NCBI RefSeq assembly: GCF_003583405.1
Contig: NZ_QXEC01000018.1
Coordinates: 58,375 to 122,374 of the forward strand
Length of the DNA: 64,000 nucleotides
Direction of reading: 5' to 3'
Origin: Micromonospora radicis
GTDB lineage: Bacteria > Actinomycetota > Actinomycetes > Mycobacteriales > Micromonosporaceae
The notes under the pieces were generated by a model, which was not told where the DNA came from, ran no database searches, and saw nothing but the letters and a program-made list of their open reading frames with translations. Of this stretch, positions 35,225 through 42,448 are shown one piece after another (position 1 is the first letter of the stretch; every line of letters begins with the position of its first letter). A program made the translations under genes and the position numbers.

Positions 35225-35617
35225 TCAGGACGTCGGAGGTTCGTCCGCGCCGGCGGCCTCGGCCGCGTCGGCCTCCTCCTTGGTGCGGTGTACCGCCTGG
35301 TCGGCGTGCTCCGGCGGACCGTAGACGGTGTAGAGCACCAGCGGGTTCGGTCCGGTGTTGACGAAGTTGTGCCGGGTGCCCGCGGGCACGACGACCAGGT
35401 CGCCCTGGACTACCTCGCGCTTCTCGCCGGCGACGCGTGCCTCGCCGGTGCCGGAGACGAAGGTGAGGATCTGGTCGATGTCCTCGTGGACCTCCTCGCC
35501 GATCTCTCCACCGGCCGGGATGGTCATGATCACCAGTTGGGTGTGCTTCCCGGTCCACAGCACGCGCCGGAAGTCCGGGCTCTTCTCGGCGACGGTCGCG
35601 ATAGTGAAGTGCTCCAT
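35225..35617 (-). CDS. Cupin-domain protein
   Basis: A 130-residue single-domain cupin. The two motifs are clear: GGEIGEEVHEDIDQILTFVSG (with Glu and a His-to-acid variation in the metal site) and GDLVVVPAGTRHNFVNTG (the second His). Such proteins are small metal-binding enzymes or stabilising factors. ATG 35615-35617 gives the standard length; an ATG four codons upstream is possible. A charged tail after HRTKEEADAAEAAG looks disordered. It may be co-transcribed with the GH15 gene. Function unknown beyond the fold. Confidence 0.88.
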   Translation of the reverse strand: MEHFTIATVAEKSPDFRRVLWTGKHTQLVIMTIPAGGEIGEEVHEDIDQILTFVSGTGEARVAGEKREVVQGDLVVVPAGTRHNFVNTGPNPLVLYTVYGPPEHADQAVHRTKEEADAAEAAGADEPPTS

Positions 35618-35843
35618 GCCAGGGCACATACCCCGTGCGGGGCCACGCCACGCCGGGACTTGCAAATGGTGGAATCGGCCACGATCCGAGGGTTTGCCGG
35701 CGCCGAGAACGGGGATCGACACCACCGGCCGGCAGCGCCGGCCACGCCAGGTCCCCACTGACGTACCGCCGTACGGCTGCGGTGGTGGGAGACGGTCGAG
35801 CGCGGCGACGTCTCGGTCCTCGGACCGAACGGCGCCGCGCGCT
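35618..35843. other. Intergenic region upstream of the cupin gene
   Basis: About 226 bp with no supported gene. It carries the cupin promoter on the minus strand, including a less GC-rich patch near 35655-35690. It runs into the 17-bp tandem repeat that begins at 35844. Confidence 0.5.
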
Positions 35844-35945
35844 CGTGCGCCGGGCTCAACCGCGCGTCGGGCTCAACCGTGCGTCGGGCTCAACCGTGCG
35901 TCGGGCTCAACCGTGCGTCGGGCTCACTCGTGCGCCGGGGCTCAG
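35844..35945. repeat. 17-bp tandem repeat, 6 copies, running into a stop codon
   Basis: The unit CGTGCGTCGGGCTCAAC occurs six times without gaps (35844, 35861, 35878, 35895, 35912, 35929). The middle copies are identical and the outer ones differ by one to three bases. The last copy contains the stop codon of the minus-strand gene that ends at 35942. The period is not a multiple of three, which fits a non-coding array. Confidence 0.92.
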
Positions 35946-36349
35946 GAGAGCACGGCCAGGTGGAACGGCCGGTCGGCGTACAGTCCGGCGCTGTCGTAGG
36001 TGGTCACGAAGACCGCGTTCGGGATGCCGGTGCGGCCGGCGACGGTGAGCTGCCCGGCCGGCGCGAGCCCGTTACTACCGGCCAGTCCGATGGTGCCGAC
36101 ACAACCGGCCCCGGTCACGTCCTGGTCGAAGACGACCTGGTACATCCCGGTGCCGAGCCGATTGGCCGTGGCCGCGCCCAGGCCACGGATCAGCGCGCCG
36201 TTGGCGCTGACGACCGCGTACAGCACCCGCGCGGTCAGCGGCATCCCGGGGCCGGCGCAGGTGGTCTGTTCGGCGTCGGCGCGGGCGCTGGCCTCCTCCT
36301 CCGGCACAGGCTGTATCGACCATCTGCCTCTAGCTCTCGCGCTGGACAT
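35942..36349 (-). CDS. Hypothetical protein, conserved actinobacterial beta-rich domain
   Basis: A 135-residue protein. ATG 36347-36349 has GAGAGGAG six bases upstream. After a charged N-terminus (WSIQPVPEEEASARADAEQ) comes a domain that includes YAVVSANGALIRGLGA, NRLGTGMYQVVFDQDVTG and NAVFVTTYDSAG. I recall this pattern (a strand with GxLxRG, then LGTGxYxVxF, and a late FVxTYxSAG) from uncharacterised actinobacterial and phage-associated proteins, where it forms a small beta domain. There is no signal peptide. Its 3' end lies inside a 17-bp tandem array. Function unknown. Confidence 0.72.
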   Translation of the reverse strand: MSSARARGRWSIQPVPEEEASARADAEQTTCAGPGMPLTARVLYAVVSANGALIRGLGAATANRLGTGMYQVVFDQDVTGAGCVGTIGLAGSNGLAPAGQLTVAGRTGIPNAVFVTTYDSAGLYADRPFHLAVLS

Positions 36350-36443
36350 CAGACTCCTCTCCGGCCGGCCGCCGCCGTGGCGGGTTGGGGTTTTGTGCGG
36401 TAAGCGGGTTTTGCTCCCGATAGCGCAGCCACCGGGAGGTTCG

Positions 36444-36506
36444 ATGCCGGATGACCGTTCACAACTAGTTCGGCGCATGATGCACCTACCGTGCGATCAG
36501 TGCTGA
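36444..36506 (+). CDS. Candidate 20-residue peptide gene
   Basis: ATG 36444 follows a perfect GGGAGG with a five-base spacer and opens a 20-codon frame (MPDDRSQLVRRMMHLPCDQC) closed by TGA. The stop lies inside a palindrome, CGATCAG-TG-CTGATCG. The combination of strong ribosome-binding site, short frame and stem resembles a leader peptide or a small protein with its terminator. No gene follows in the same direction until 37188. It could also be chance. Confidence 0.3.
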   Translation: MPDDRSQLVRRMMHLPCDQC

Positions 36507-36513
36507 TCGGCAC
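36491..36513. promoter_or_regulatory. Palindrome GTGCGATCAG / CTGATCGGCAC
   Basis: A 10-bp stem around TG, with one bulged G on the right arm. The core CGATCAG/CTGATCG (36494-36509) is perfect. It may be a regulator site or a small RNA hairpin that ends the 20-codon frame. Confidence 0.4.
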
Positions 36514-36622
36514 CCTTTGTGCCTCGAACGTATGTCGTGTTAGTCGCCAGCAGCTACGCAAGCAGCTGTCCGATCAAGGACAGCCGAGCAATCGATCATG
36601 CCCCTGACCTGCGGCGGAGCAC

Positions 36623-37087
36623 TCAGTCGTCATCCGGGTCGAGGACCGGCACGCCGTTCGCGCAGCGTACGGACAGCTCGTACTCGCCGCTCGGGCCGAC
36701 GAACTTCACCTCGGCGTCGTCGTCCGGTCCCCGGTCGTAGTCGTCCACCCGGTAGCCCTGCTGGGGCGTCCAGGAGACCAGCCACACCCCGCCCGGTACG
36801 CACGCGGCCACCGCACTGCCGCCGGGAGTGACGAAGCTGCGCCGGTTGCCGGGTTCGGCGCTCGGGCCGGCCGTCGGGCTCGACGGCGTCGCCGGGGTCG
36901 TACCGCTCGGCCGGGGCGGGGTCGGCTCGGCCAACGCCCGGGCCACCTCCTCCTGGCTGCGCACGCCCCCCGGAGTACCGGTGAGGCTCTCCCCGACCAG
37001 TTGGATGGCGGCGACCCCGATCACGGTGGCGACGAGCGCGGTGGCAAGCCACCCGGCGACGGCGAGGAAGGTACGACGGCCCATCAC
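36623..37087 (-). CDS. Single-pass membrane or lipid-linked hypothetical protein
   Basis: A 154-residue protein with one N-terminal membrane helix (about 8-30; FLAVAGWLATALVATVIGVAA) and a short Pro/Thr/Ser-rich linker, leaving about 100 residues outside. The outer part has two cysteines (ACVPGG and VRCANG), likely a disulfide, and an acidic end VLDPDDD. ATG 37085-37087 starts it, with a second ATG directly after. It is divergent from the response regulator, and a regulator-binding box lies between them, so it is probably part of the same envelope-response regulon. No family recognised. Confidence 0.75.
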   Translation of the reverse strand: MMGRRTFLAVAGWLATALVATVIGVAAIQLVGESLTGTPGGVRSQEEVARALAEPTPPRPSGTTPATPSSPTAGPSAEPGNRRSFVTPGGSAVAACVPGGVWLVSWTPQQGYRVDDYDRGPDDDAEVKFVGPSGEYELSVRCANGVPVLDPDDD

Positions 37088-37128
37088 CCGACTATCCCCG
37101 ATCGCGGGTTGGGACGACCTTCGGGCAA

Positions 37129-37145
37129 CGCTAAGGGAGGGTTAA
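37129..37145 (+). promoter_or_regulatory. Response-regulator box, copy 1
   Basis: CGCTAAGGGAGGGTTAA, in which GCTAAGG and GTTAACG form a direct repeat with an 11-bp period, as expected for OmpR/PhoB-type dimers. It lies 29 bp upstream of a TACCCT -10-like element (37175-37180) that ends seven bases before the regulator's GTG, and 41 bp from the divergent gene's ATG. The same box occurs at 39173-39189. Confidence 0.7.
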
Positions 37146-37187
37146 CGGCTACCGCCGGCACGCCCCACCGGGGATACCCTGCCTGCT

Positions 37188-37883
37188 GTGGCCCGCCTGC
37201 TGCTCATCGAGGACGACCTGACCATCCGGATGCCGCTGGTGCGGGCACTGCGCGAGCGGGGCCACGCGGTGGCAGCCGCGTCGACCGCGATGGCCGGGCT
37301 GCGCGACGCCCTCGACGACCGACCGGACCTCGTCGTACTCGACCTCGGCCTGCCCGACCTGGACGGCCGGGAGTTGCTGCGGATGCTGCGGGCGGTCAGC
37401 GCGGTGCCGGTCATCGTGGCGACCGCCCGCGACGACGAGCGGGAGATCGTCCGGGTGCTCGACGCCGGGGCCGACGACTACGTGGTCAAGCCGTTCACCG
37501 CCGCCCAGCTCGACGCCCGGGTCCGGGCGGTGCTGCGACGCGGGCCGGCCGGACCGGCCGACGAGGATCCCACCCTGGTGGTCGGCGGGCTGCGGATCGA
37601 CCCCCGGTCCCGGCAGGTCAGCCTGGACGGGACGCCGGTCGAGCTGACCCCTCGCGAGTTCGACCTGCTGCGGCACCTGGCCACCCGCGTCGGTGAGGTG
37701 GTGACCAAACGGGAACTGCTCACCGAGGTGTGGCAGGTCCCGTACGGCGGAGCGGACAAGACCGTCGACGTGCACCTGTCCTGGCTGCGCCGCAAGCTCG
37801 GCGAGAACGCGCAGCAGCCGCGCTACCTGCACACCGTACGCGGGGTGGGGGTACGGCTGGTCGCCCCCGAGGTGACCGGGTGA
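37188..37883 (+). CDS. Two-component response regulator, OmpR family
   Basis: A 231-residue DNA-binding regulator. The receiver domain (1-115) has the acidic pair in LLIEDD, the phospho-acceptor Asp in LVVLDLGLPDLDG and Lys in DDYVVKPFTAAQL. The winged-helix domain (135-228) has TPREFDLLRHLATR and VDVHLSWLRRKLG with the closing wing VRGVGVRL. The GTG start at 37188 follows a -10 element by seven bases, so the transcript is probably leaderless. It overlaps the kinase gene by four bases. It likely binds the CGCTAAGG-type box found in its own promoter and before the PepSY gene. Confidence 0.95.
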   Translation: MARLLLIEDDLTIRMPLVRALRERGHAVAAASTAMAGLRDALDDRPDLVVLDLGLPDLDGRELLRMLRAVSAVPVIVATARDDEREIVRVLDAGADDYVVKPFTAAQLDARVRAVLRRGPAGPADEDPTLVVGGLRIDPRSRQVSLDGTPVELTPREFDLLRHLATRVGEVVTKRELLTEVWQVPYGGADKTVDVHLSWLRRKLGENAQQPRYLHTVRGVGVRLVAPEVTG

Positions 37884-39154
37884 GGGCCCGGCTGGCGCTG
37901 CTGGTCGCGGCGGTCAGCGTCCTCATCGTGATCTCTTTCCTGGTGCCGCTGGCGCTGCTGCTGCGGACCGCCGCCGAGGACCGGGCCACGGTCCGGGCCA
38001 CCTCGGACGCGCAGAGCCTCGCCACGGTCGTCGGCACCGCCGACGCGGACACCATCCGGCTGACCGTCGACCAACTCGTCGCCGAGTCCGGCCGACCGGT
38101 CAGCGTGTTCCTACCCGACGGCACCGTGCTCGGCTCACCCGCCACCCCCACCCCGGCGGTGCAACTCGCCACCCGGGGCCAGAGCCTCACCGCGCAGACC
38201 GCCGACGGCCGGGAGGTGGTGATCGCCGTACAGGGGCGGACCGACGGCACCGCGGTCATCCGTACCGTCGTGCCGTACGCCGAGATGACCGCCGGGGTGG
38301 GCCGGGCCTGGCTGGTCCTGGCGCTGCTCGGGGTCGTGCTGGTGCTGATCGGCCTGGCCGTGGCCGACCGGCTGGCCCGCACCCTGGTCCGCCCGATCGG
38401 GGAGCTGTCCGCGGTGTCGCACCGGCTGGCCAACGCCGAACTGGACGCGCGGGTGCGACCGGCCGGCCCGGCCGAGCTGCGTGAAGTGGGCGGCGCGCTC
38501 AACCACCTGGCCGGCCGGATCCAGGAGTTGCTGGTGCAGGAGCGGGAGCAGGTGGCCGACCTGTCGCACCGGCTGCGGACCCCGCTGACCGCCCTGCGGC
38601 TGGAGGCGGAGTCGCTGCGCGACCCGCAGGACGCCGCCCGGGTCACCGAGGCGGTCGACGGGCTGGAGCGAGCCGTCACCGGACTGATCCGGCAGGCCCG
38701 CTGGCGTACGCCGGCCGAGGGCGTGGTGGTCACCGACGCCGTGGCCACGGTCGCCGACCGGGTGGCGTTCTGGTCCGTGCTCGCCGAGGACACCGGGCGC
38801 GCCGTCGAACTCGACCTGGCGCCCGGGCCGCTGCCGGTCGGCGTGCCCGCCGACGAACTCGCCGCGGCCGTGGACGCGCTGCTCGGCAACGTCTTCGCAC
38901 ACACCCCCGACGGCACCGCCTTCGCGGTCCGGCTCGCACCCGCCGACGGTCAGGTGCTGCTCACGGTGGCCGACGAGGGCCCCGGCATCACCACCGACTC
39001 GGTGCGCCGGGGCGCCAGCCAGGCCGGGTCGACCGGGCTCGGGCTGGACATCGCCCGCCGGGCGGCCCAGGCCAGCGGCGGCCGACTCGAACTGGGCGAG
39101 CGCCCCGGCGGCGGGGCCGAGGTGGTGCTCCGACTCGGCCCGCCGAATCAGTGA
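37880..39154 (+). CDS. Sensor histidine kinase
   Basis: A 424-residue membrane kinase. Two membrane helices (about 5-28 and 140-162) flank a roughly 110-residue outside domain. HAMP follows (about 163-215), then the HisKA H-box LSHRLRTPLTALRLEAESL, N-box LLGNVFAHTPDG and G-boxes DEGPGI and GLGLDIARR. The N-box has Asn but the following residues depart from consensus. The GTG start at 37880 overlaps the regulator's stop as GTGA. It should phosphorylate the OmpR-type regulator in response to an envelope signal. The nearby secreted PepSY protein and membrane protein are probable targets. Confidence 0.95.
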   Translation: MRARLALLVAAVSVLIVISFLVPLALLLRTAAEDRATVRATSDAQSLATVVGTADADTIRLTVDQLVAESGRPVSVFLPDGTVLGSPATPTPAVQLATRGQSLTAQTADGREVVIAVQGRTDGTAVIRTVVPYAEMTAGVGRAWLVLALLGVVLVLIGLAVADRLARTLVRPIGELSAVSHRLANAELDARVRPAGPAELREVGGALNHLAGRIQELLVQEREQVADLSHRLRTPLTALRLEAESLRDPQDAARVTEAVDGLERAVTGLIRQARWRTPAEGVVVTDAVATVADRVAFWSVLAEDTGRAVELDLAPGPLPVGVPADELAAAVDALLGNVFAHTPDGTAFAVRLAPADGQVLLTVADEGPGITTDSVRRGASQAGSTGLGLDIARRAAQASGGRLELGERPGGGAEVVLRLGPPNQ

Positions 39155-39172
39155 CGCCAGCCGCCCGGGACC

Positions 39173-39189
39173 TTAACCCGGCCTTAGCG
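39173..39189 (-). promoter_or_regulatory. Response-regulator box, copy 2
   Basis: On the minus strand this reads CGCTAAGGCCGGGTTAA and continues GG, so GCTAAGG and GTTAAGG stand exactly 11 bp apart. It differs from the box at 37129-37145 only in two spacer bases. It lies 68 bp upstream of the PepSY gene. Confidence 0.7.
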
Positions 39190-39257
39190 TTCGCACAGCG
39201 CGAAGCTATCCCGCCGGCACCGATCCTCGATGCAACAACCGAGGGAAGGTGGAGACG

Positions 39258-39785
39258 ATGAAGCGCAACCCCCTGATCCTGGCGTCGGTCGGCGGCGCGG
39301 CGGCGGTGCTCGCGGCGGCCGGGGTGTTCCTGGGCGTCACGGCGGCCGACAACGGCCAGGCCCGGTCGACCACGCTGACCGCCGCGACCGGTGCCCCGAC
39401 GACCGCGGGCACCCCGGACGACGACGTCACGCCGGACGACAGCGGCACGGTCGGCACCCCCACCGACCCGACCGCCAGCGGGACGCCGGCCGGCCCGACC
39501 AGCTCGGCCGCGCCGACCGACAGCGGCACCCCGGCGGCCGGTGCGGACGCGGTCAGCGCCGAGCGGGCCGGCGAACTGGCCCTGGCGCACGTCGGCGGTG
39601 GCGGCCGGATCACCGAGATCGACCGGGACCGGGAGAACGGCCGGCCGGTCTGGGAGGTCGAGATCGTCAAGGGCGACACCGAGCACGAGATCGACATCGA
39701 CCGGGAGACCGGTGCCGTGGTCAAGGCCGAGCAGGAGCCGGTCGACCACGACGACGATGACGACGACGACCGGTACGACGACTGA
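39258..39785 (+). CDS. Secreted or membrane-anchored PepSY-domain protein
   Basis: A 175-residue protein with an N-terminal hydrophobic helix (about 6-30, PLILASVGGAAAVLAAAGVF) that is a signal or anchor, a Thr/Pro/Asp-rich linker to about residue 95, then one PepSY domain: SAERAGELALAHVGGGGRI, WEVEIVKGDTEHEIDIDRETG and VVKAEQEPV. It ends in an Asp-rich tail (seven Asp in a row). PepSY domains are thought to inhibit proteases or bind ligands near the envelope. ATG 39258 has GGAG three bases upstream. The regulator box upstream makes it a likely member of the preceding two-component regulon. Confidence 0.88.
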   Translation: MKRNPLILASVGGAAAVLAAAGVFLGVTAADNGQARSTTLTAATGAPTTAGTPDDDVTPDDSGTVGTPTDPTASGTPAGPTSSAAPTDSGTPAAGADAVSAERAGELALAHVGGGGRITEIDRDRENGRPVWEVEIVKGDTEHEIDIDRETGAVVKAEQEPVDHDDDDDDDRYDD

Positions 39786-39829
39786 GCTGACACCGACCGC
39801 CCGGTCACGACACCGGGAACCGCTGTACC

Positions 39830-39858
39830 CCAGCCCGGGCCTCGTCGGCCCGGGCTGG
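39830..39858 (+). terminator. Terminator hairpin after the PepSY gene
   Basis: CCAGCCCGGGCC and GGCCCGGGCTGG form a perfect 12-bp stem with loop TCGTC, 44 bp past the stop codon. Confidence 0.8.
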
Positions 39859-39901
39859 TGCCGTACCGGGGGTGCTCGCCAACCCGCGACGACGCCGCCT
39901 C

Positions 39902-40037
39902 CAGACCACAGGTGAGGCCCGCGGGCCGCCCGCCTCCAGACCACCCGGGCCGCCCGCGCCCAGACCACAGGTGAGGCCCGCGGGCCGCCCGCCTCCAGAC
40001 CACCCGGGCCGCCCGCGCCCAGACCACAGGTGAGGCC
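39902..40037. repeat. 59-bp tandem repeat, 2.3 copies
   Basis: Two identical 59-bp units (39902-39960 and 39961-40019) beginning CAGACCACAGGTGAGGCCC are followed by the first 18 bases of a third. The third copy runs directly into a perfect 35-bp palindrome. The units are themselves built from internal CAGACCAC and GGGCCGCCCGC repeats. No gene is supported here. Confidence 0.92.
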
Positions 40038-40064
40038 ACTCGATCCGGGATCGAGTGGCCTCAC
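40030..40064. other. Perfect palindrome, 17-bp arms
   Basis: GTGAGGCCACTCGATCC and its exact complement flank a single G. It joins the 59-bp array to the 53-bp array; its inner part CGATCC/GGATCG is also the core of each 53-bp unit. Function unknown: it might be a terminator, a structured RNA element or a site used by a recombinase. Confidence 0.75.
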
Positions 40065-40252
40065 CCGGCCAGGAAGCCACTCGATCCCGGATCGAGCGCG
40101 ATCATGACCACCAGCCCCCGGCCAGGAAGCCACCCCATCCCGGATCGAACGCGATCATGACTTACAGCCCCCGGCCAGGAAGCCACTCGATCCCGGATCG
40201 AACGCGATCATGACTTACAGCCCCGGGCCAGGAGGCGACCCGATCCCGGATC
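40065..40252. repeat. 53-bp tandem repeat, about 3.5 copies
   Basis: Units start at 40065, 40118, 40171 and 40224 (the last incomplete and diverged). Each begins CCGGCCAGGAAGCCAC, carries a palindromic core such as TCGATCCCGGATCGA, and ends GCGATCATGACTTACAGCCC or close to it. Copy 3 is intact, copies 1 and 2 differ by a few bases. The remaining bases to 40357 hold nothing I can support, apart from the end of the sulfotransferase gene. Confidence 0.92.
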
Positions 40253-40357
40253 AGCGGCTTGGGCCCCGGTCGGCGGCGTCGGGGGCGAACCGCCCAGCCG
40301 CTCACCGGCCGCGCGCAGGAGGTGTCGTGCGAACGCCGACCGTGGCAGGCGGGTGGG

Positions 40358-41242
40358 TCAGCGGTCGCGGTGCAGCCAGGCCAGCAGGTCCGGTGGCGCC
40401 AACGTGGCGGCCCGCGCCCGGTAGCGGTTTCGGTTCGCCTCGTCGAGCAGGGCGCTGCCCTGCCCGGACCGACCGGCGCGGAAGAACGCACGCCGGTCCT
40501 TCAGCACCCCACCCGCGTCGGGAGCGAGCTGGTCGGCGCGGCTGCGCATCTGCTCGAACGTGGCGGCCTCGACCAGATCCGGCCGGGGCGGTTCGAGTTC
40601 CAGCAGCGCGGCGATGCGGCGCATCTGCCCCGCCAGGTCGGCGCGTAGGTCGTCGTAGTGGACCAGGTGCACGTTGGGCCGGTCCCGTCGGGCCCACGCG
40701 TCGCGCAGGTGCCACATGACGCCGGGCAGCGAATCCAGCTCCTCGCGCGGGTCGGGATCCGCCTCGATCCAGCGTACGAGCGACTGCTCGACCGACGGGC
40801 GATGCCGACTGCCGGTCGGGGTGACGGGCTGGCCGGTGAGTTCGGCGAGGCGGGCCCGATCCAGGTTGGCGCTCTGGTGGTGCAGGGAGAGCGCCATGTC
40901 CAGCGGGTGCCGGGCCACCACGAGGTAGTGCACCCGAGGGTCGTCCGGCACCCCGTCCAACGGCGTGTGGGTCTTGATGAACCGGCGGTGCGACTGGGCG
41001 GCCAGCCGGGCGTACACCTGCTCGACGGGTTCGGCCAGCCAGTCCAGCCACGGTGACAGCCCGGTCAGCGGCGCCGGCAACTCCGGCGTACGCAGCACCA
41101 GCACCGCGCAGATCATCTGCATCCAGGTCGTACCGCTCTTGGACCGGGTGCTGATCACGATGTCGCCGGGCCGGCGGGGAAAGTCCTGCCAGCGGGCGCT
41201 GTCCTCGTCGGCGGAGCGGTAGCGGTGCGCGGCGTCGGGCAT
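40358..41242 (-). CDS. Sulfotransferase
   Basis: A 294-residue PAPS-dependent sulfotransferase of the cytosolic type. The 5'-phosphosulfate loop is STRSKSGTTWMQM near residue 32-44. The 3'-phosphate motif is VVARHPLDMALSLHHQS with Arg and Ser at the expected distance. The general base His is in FIKTHTPLDG. The C-terminal KDRRAFFRAGRSGQGSALLD corresponds to the GxxGxWK-type segment, though shifted from consensus. It should transfer sulfate to an alcohol, phenol or sugar. It is next to a repeat-rich region and apart from biosynthetic genes, so the acceptor is unknown. Confidence 0.9.
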   Translation of the reverse strand: MPDAAHRYRSADEDSARWQDFPRRPGDIVISTRSKSGTTWMQMICAVLVLRTPELPAPLTGLSPWLDWLAEPVEQVYARLAAQSHRRFIKTHTPLDGVPDDPRVHYLVVARHPLDMALSLHHQSANLDRARLAELTGQPVTPTGSRHRPSVEQSLVRWIEADPDPREELDSLPGVMWHLRDAWARRDRPNVHLVHYDDLRADLAGQMRRIAALLELEPPRPDLVEAATFEQMRSRADQLAPDAGGVLKDRRAFFRAGRSGQGSALLDEANRNRYRARAATLAPPDLLAWLHRDR

Positions 41243-41334
41243 CCGGTGACGATAGTCCGGGAGCTGACACCCGCCCGCCGGAATTACCGACCGATCGCCC
41301 TGTGCGCTGGGTAGTCAACTGGCTACATTTAATT

Positions 41335-42441
41335 ATGATGCCCGCCCGGGCGGCGGAGCCGGTCTACCGCCCCATCCTCGCCGGTCAGCGCGGCGAGTTG
41401 GATGCGCTCGGCCACCTCGACGGCGCCCACGCTCCGATGATCGCCCCGATCCTGCAACTGTCCGTGATGGACCGTTCCATCGTGGAGGCGCTCGGACGGC
41501 TTCCGCCGGGGCTGGTGCCGGCCCTCGACGTGAGCGCCGTACCCGACGCGGCCGCGGCCGAACCGGCCCGCTGGGGCGTACCGCTGATGCCGGTGATCTG
41601 CCTCGCGGACGGCGAGCGGCGGCTGGCCGCGCACGGTGCCACGGCGCGGGCACACACCGGCCGGGCCGTGGTACGGCTGCGGGTCGGCCAGGACCGGGCC
41701 GGCCCCGACGCCACCACCGCGGCCACCGAACGGATCTGGCGGTACGCGCGGCTGGCCCCCGAGCAGTGCGACCTGCTGGTCGACTGCGGCGACGTGGGCT
41801 GTCCGGCGGACGTACGGGTGGTCGAACCGCGGGTCCGGCGGATGCTGGACTGGGCGCGCCGGCACGCCTGGCGCTCGGTCAGCGTGGCGGCCGGCGGCAT
41901 GCCGGCGGCGCTGTCCCGGCTGCCCACCGACGAGCCGGTGCGCCTGGGCCGCTGGGACTGGCTGCTCTGGCAGGAGCTGGCCGACCTCGGTGTCGGGTTC
42001 GGCGACTACGGGGTGGCGTCGGCGACGGCGGTGCCGGCGGTCGCCGGTGACCGGCTGCCGACGGTGCGGTACACCACCGACGACGCCTGGTGGATCTACC
42101 GCTGGTCCCGCCGGGGCGGCCGGGGTGACGGCCGGGTGGCCGACCTGTGTCGCACCGTGGTGTCGACATCGCACTGGCCGTCGGCCGGCGCGGCCTTCTC
42201 CTGGGGCGATCACGAGATCCTGCGGCGGGCCCGGCGGGGCGCCGGTGCCGGGTCGACGACCAACTGGTTGGCGTGGAGCACCTCGCACCACCTGGCCCAC
42301 GTACTGGCCGCGCTGGGGCAGCCGGCGCACGACGGGGCCTGGCACCCGGTCGTCGCCGGCCAGCGCGGTCACTACGACGACGCGACGCCCCCGCCGCGTG
42401 GCCGGACACCACGCGGCGGATCCGCCCGCCGCGCCGGCTGA
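41335..42441 (+). CDS. Beta-family protein (PF14350-like)
   Basis: A 368-residue protein that fits the family named after phage T4 beta protein: it begins PVYRPILAGQRGELDAL, has WDWLLWQELADLGVGFGDYGV in the middle, VRYTTDDAWWIYRW, FSWGDHEILRRA and ends with STSHHLAHVLAALG. The molecular function is unknown; homologues are scattered and often in accessory regions. A TACATT -10-like element (41324-41329) ends five bases before ATG 41335 (a second ATG follows directly), in an AT-rich patch, so the mRNA is probably leaderless. It converges with the HesB-like gene with only seven bases between the stops. Confidence 0.8.
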   Translation: MMPARAAEPVYRPILAGQRGELDALGHLDGAHAPMIAPILQLSVMDRSIVEALGRLPPGLVPALDVSAVPDAAAAEPARWGVPLMPVICLADGERRLAAHGATARAHTGRAVVRLRVGQDRAGPDATTAATERIWRYARLAPEQCDLLVDCGDVGCPADVRVVEPRVRRMLDWARRHAWRSVSVAAGGMPAALSRLPTDEPVRLGRWDWLLWQELADLGVGFGDYGVASATAVPAVAGDRLPTVRYTTDDAWWIYRWSRRGGRGDGRVADLCRTVVSTSHWPSAGAAFSWGDHEILRRARRGAGAGSTTNWLAWSTSHHLAHVLAALGQPAHDGAWHPVVAGQRGHYDDATPPPRGRTPRGGSARRAG

Positions 42442-42448
42442 CCGACGG

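Larger units (their letters stand above)
36350..36622. other. Intergenic region with lower GC content
   Basis: This 273-bp gap is clearly richer in A/T than its surroundings (for example 36385-36420 and 36520-36600). It must contain the promoter of the minus-strand gene at 36349 and holds a 20-codon frame and an imperfect 10-bp palindrome, described separately. No longer gene is supported. Confidence 0.5.

Noticed and set aside
39805..40080. Minus-strand frames built from Gly-Arg-Pro repeats (for example GGRPAGLTCGLG units)
   Set aside because: They are translations of the 59-bp DNA array, have no ribosome-binding site and are not in a plausible coding context.
39902..40252. A CRISPR array
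   Set aside because: The repeats are directly adjacent without unique spacers, and no cas gene is present.
41335..42441. A defence island around the beta-family gene
   Set aside because: Neighbours are a sulfotransferase, a HesB-like protein and F420 enzymes; no recognised defence gene is within 10 kb, so only a single-gene suggestion is kept.
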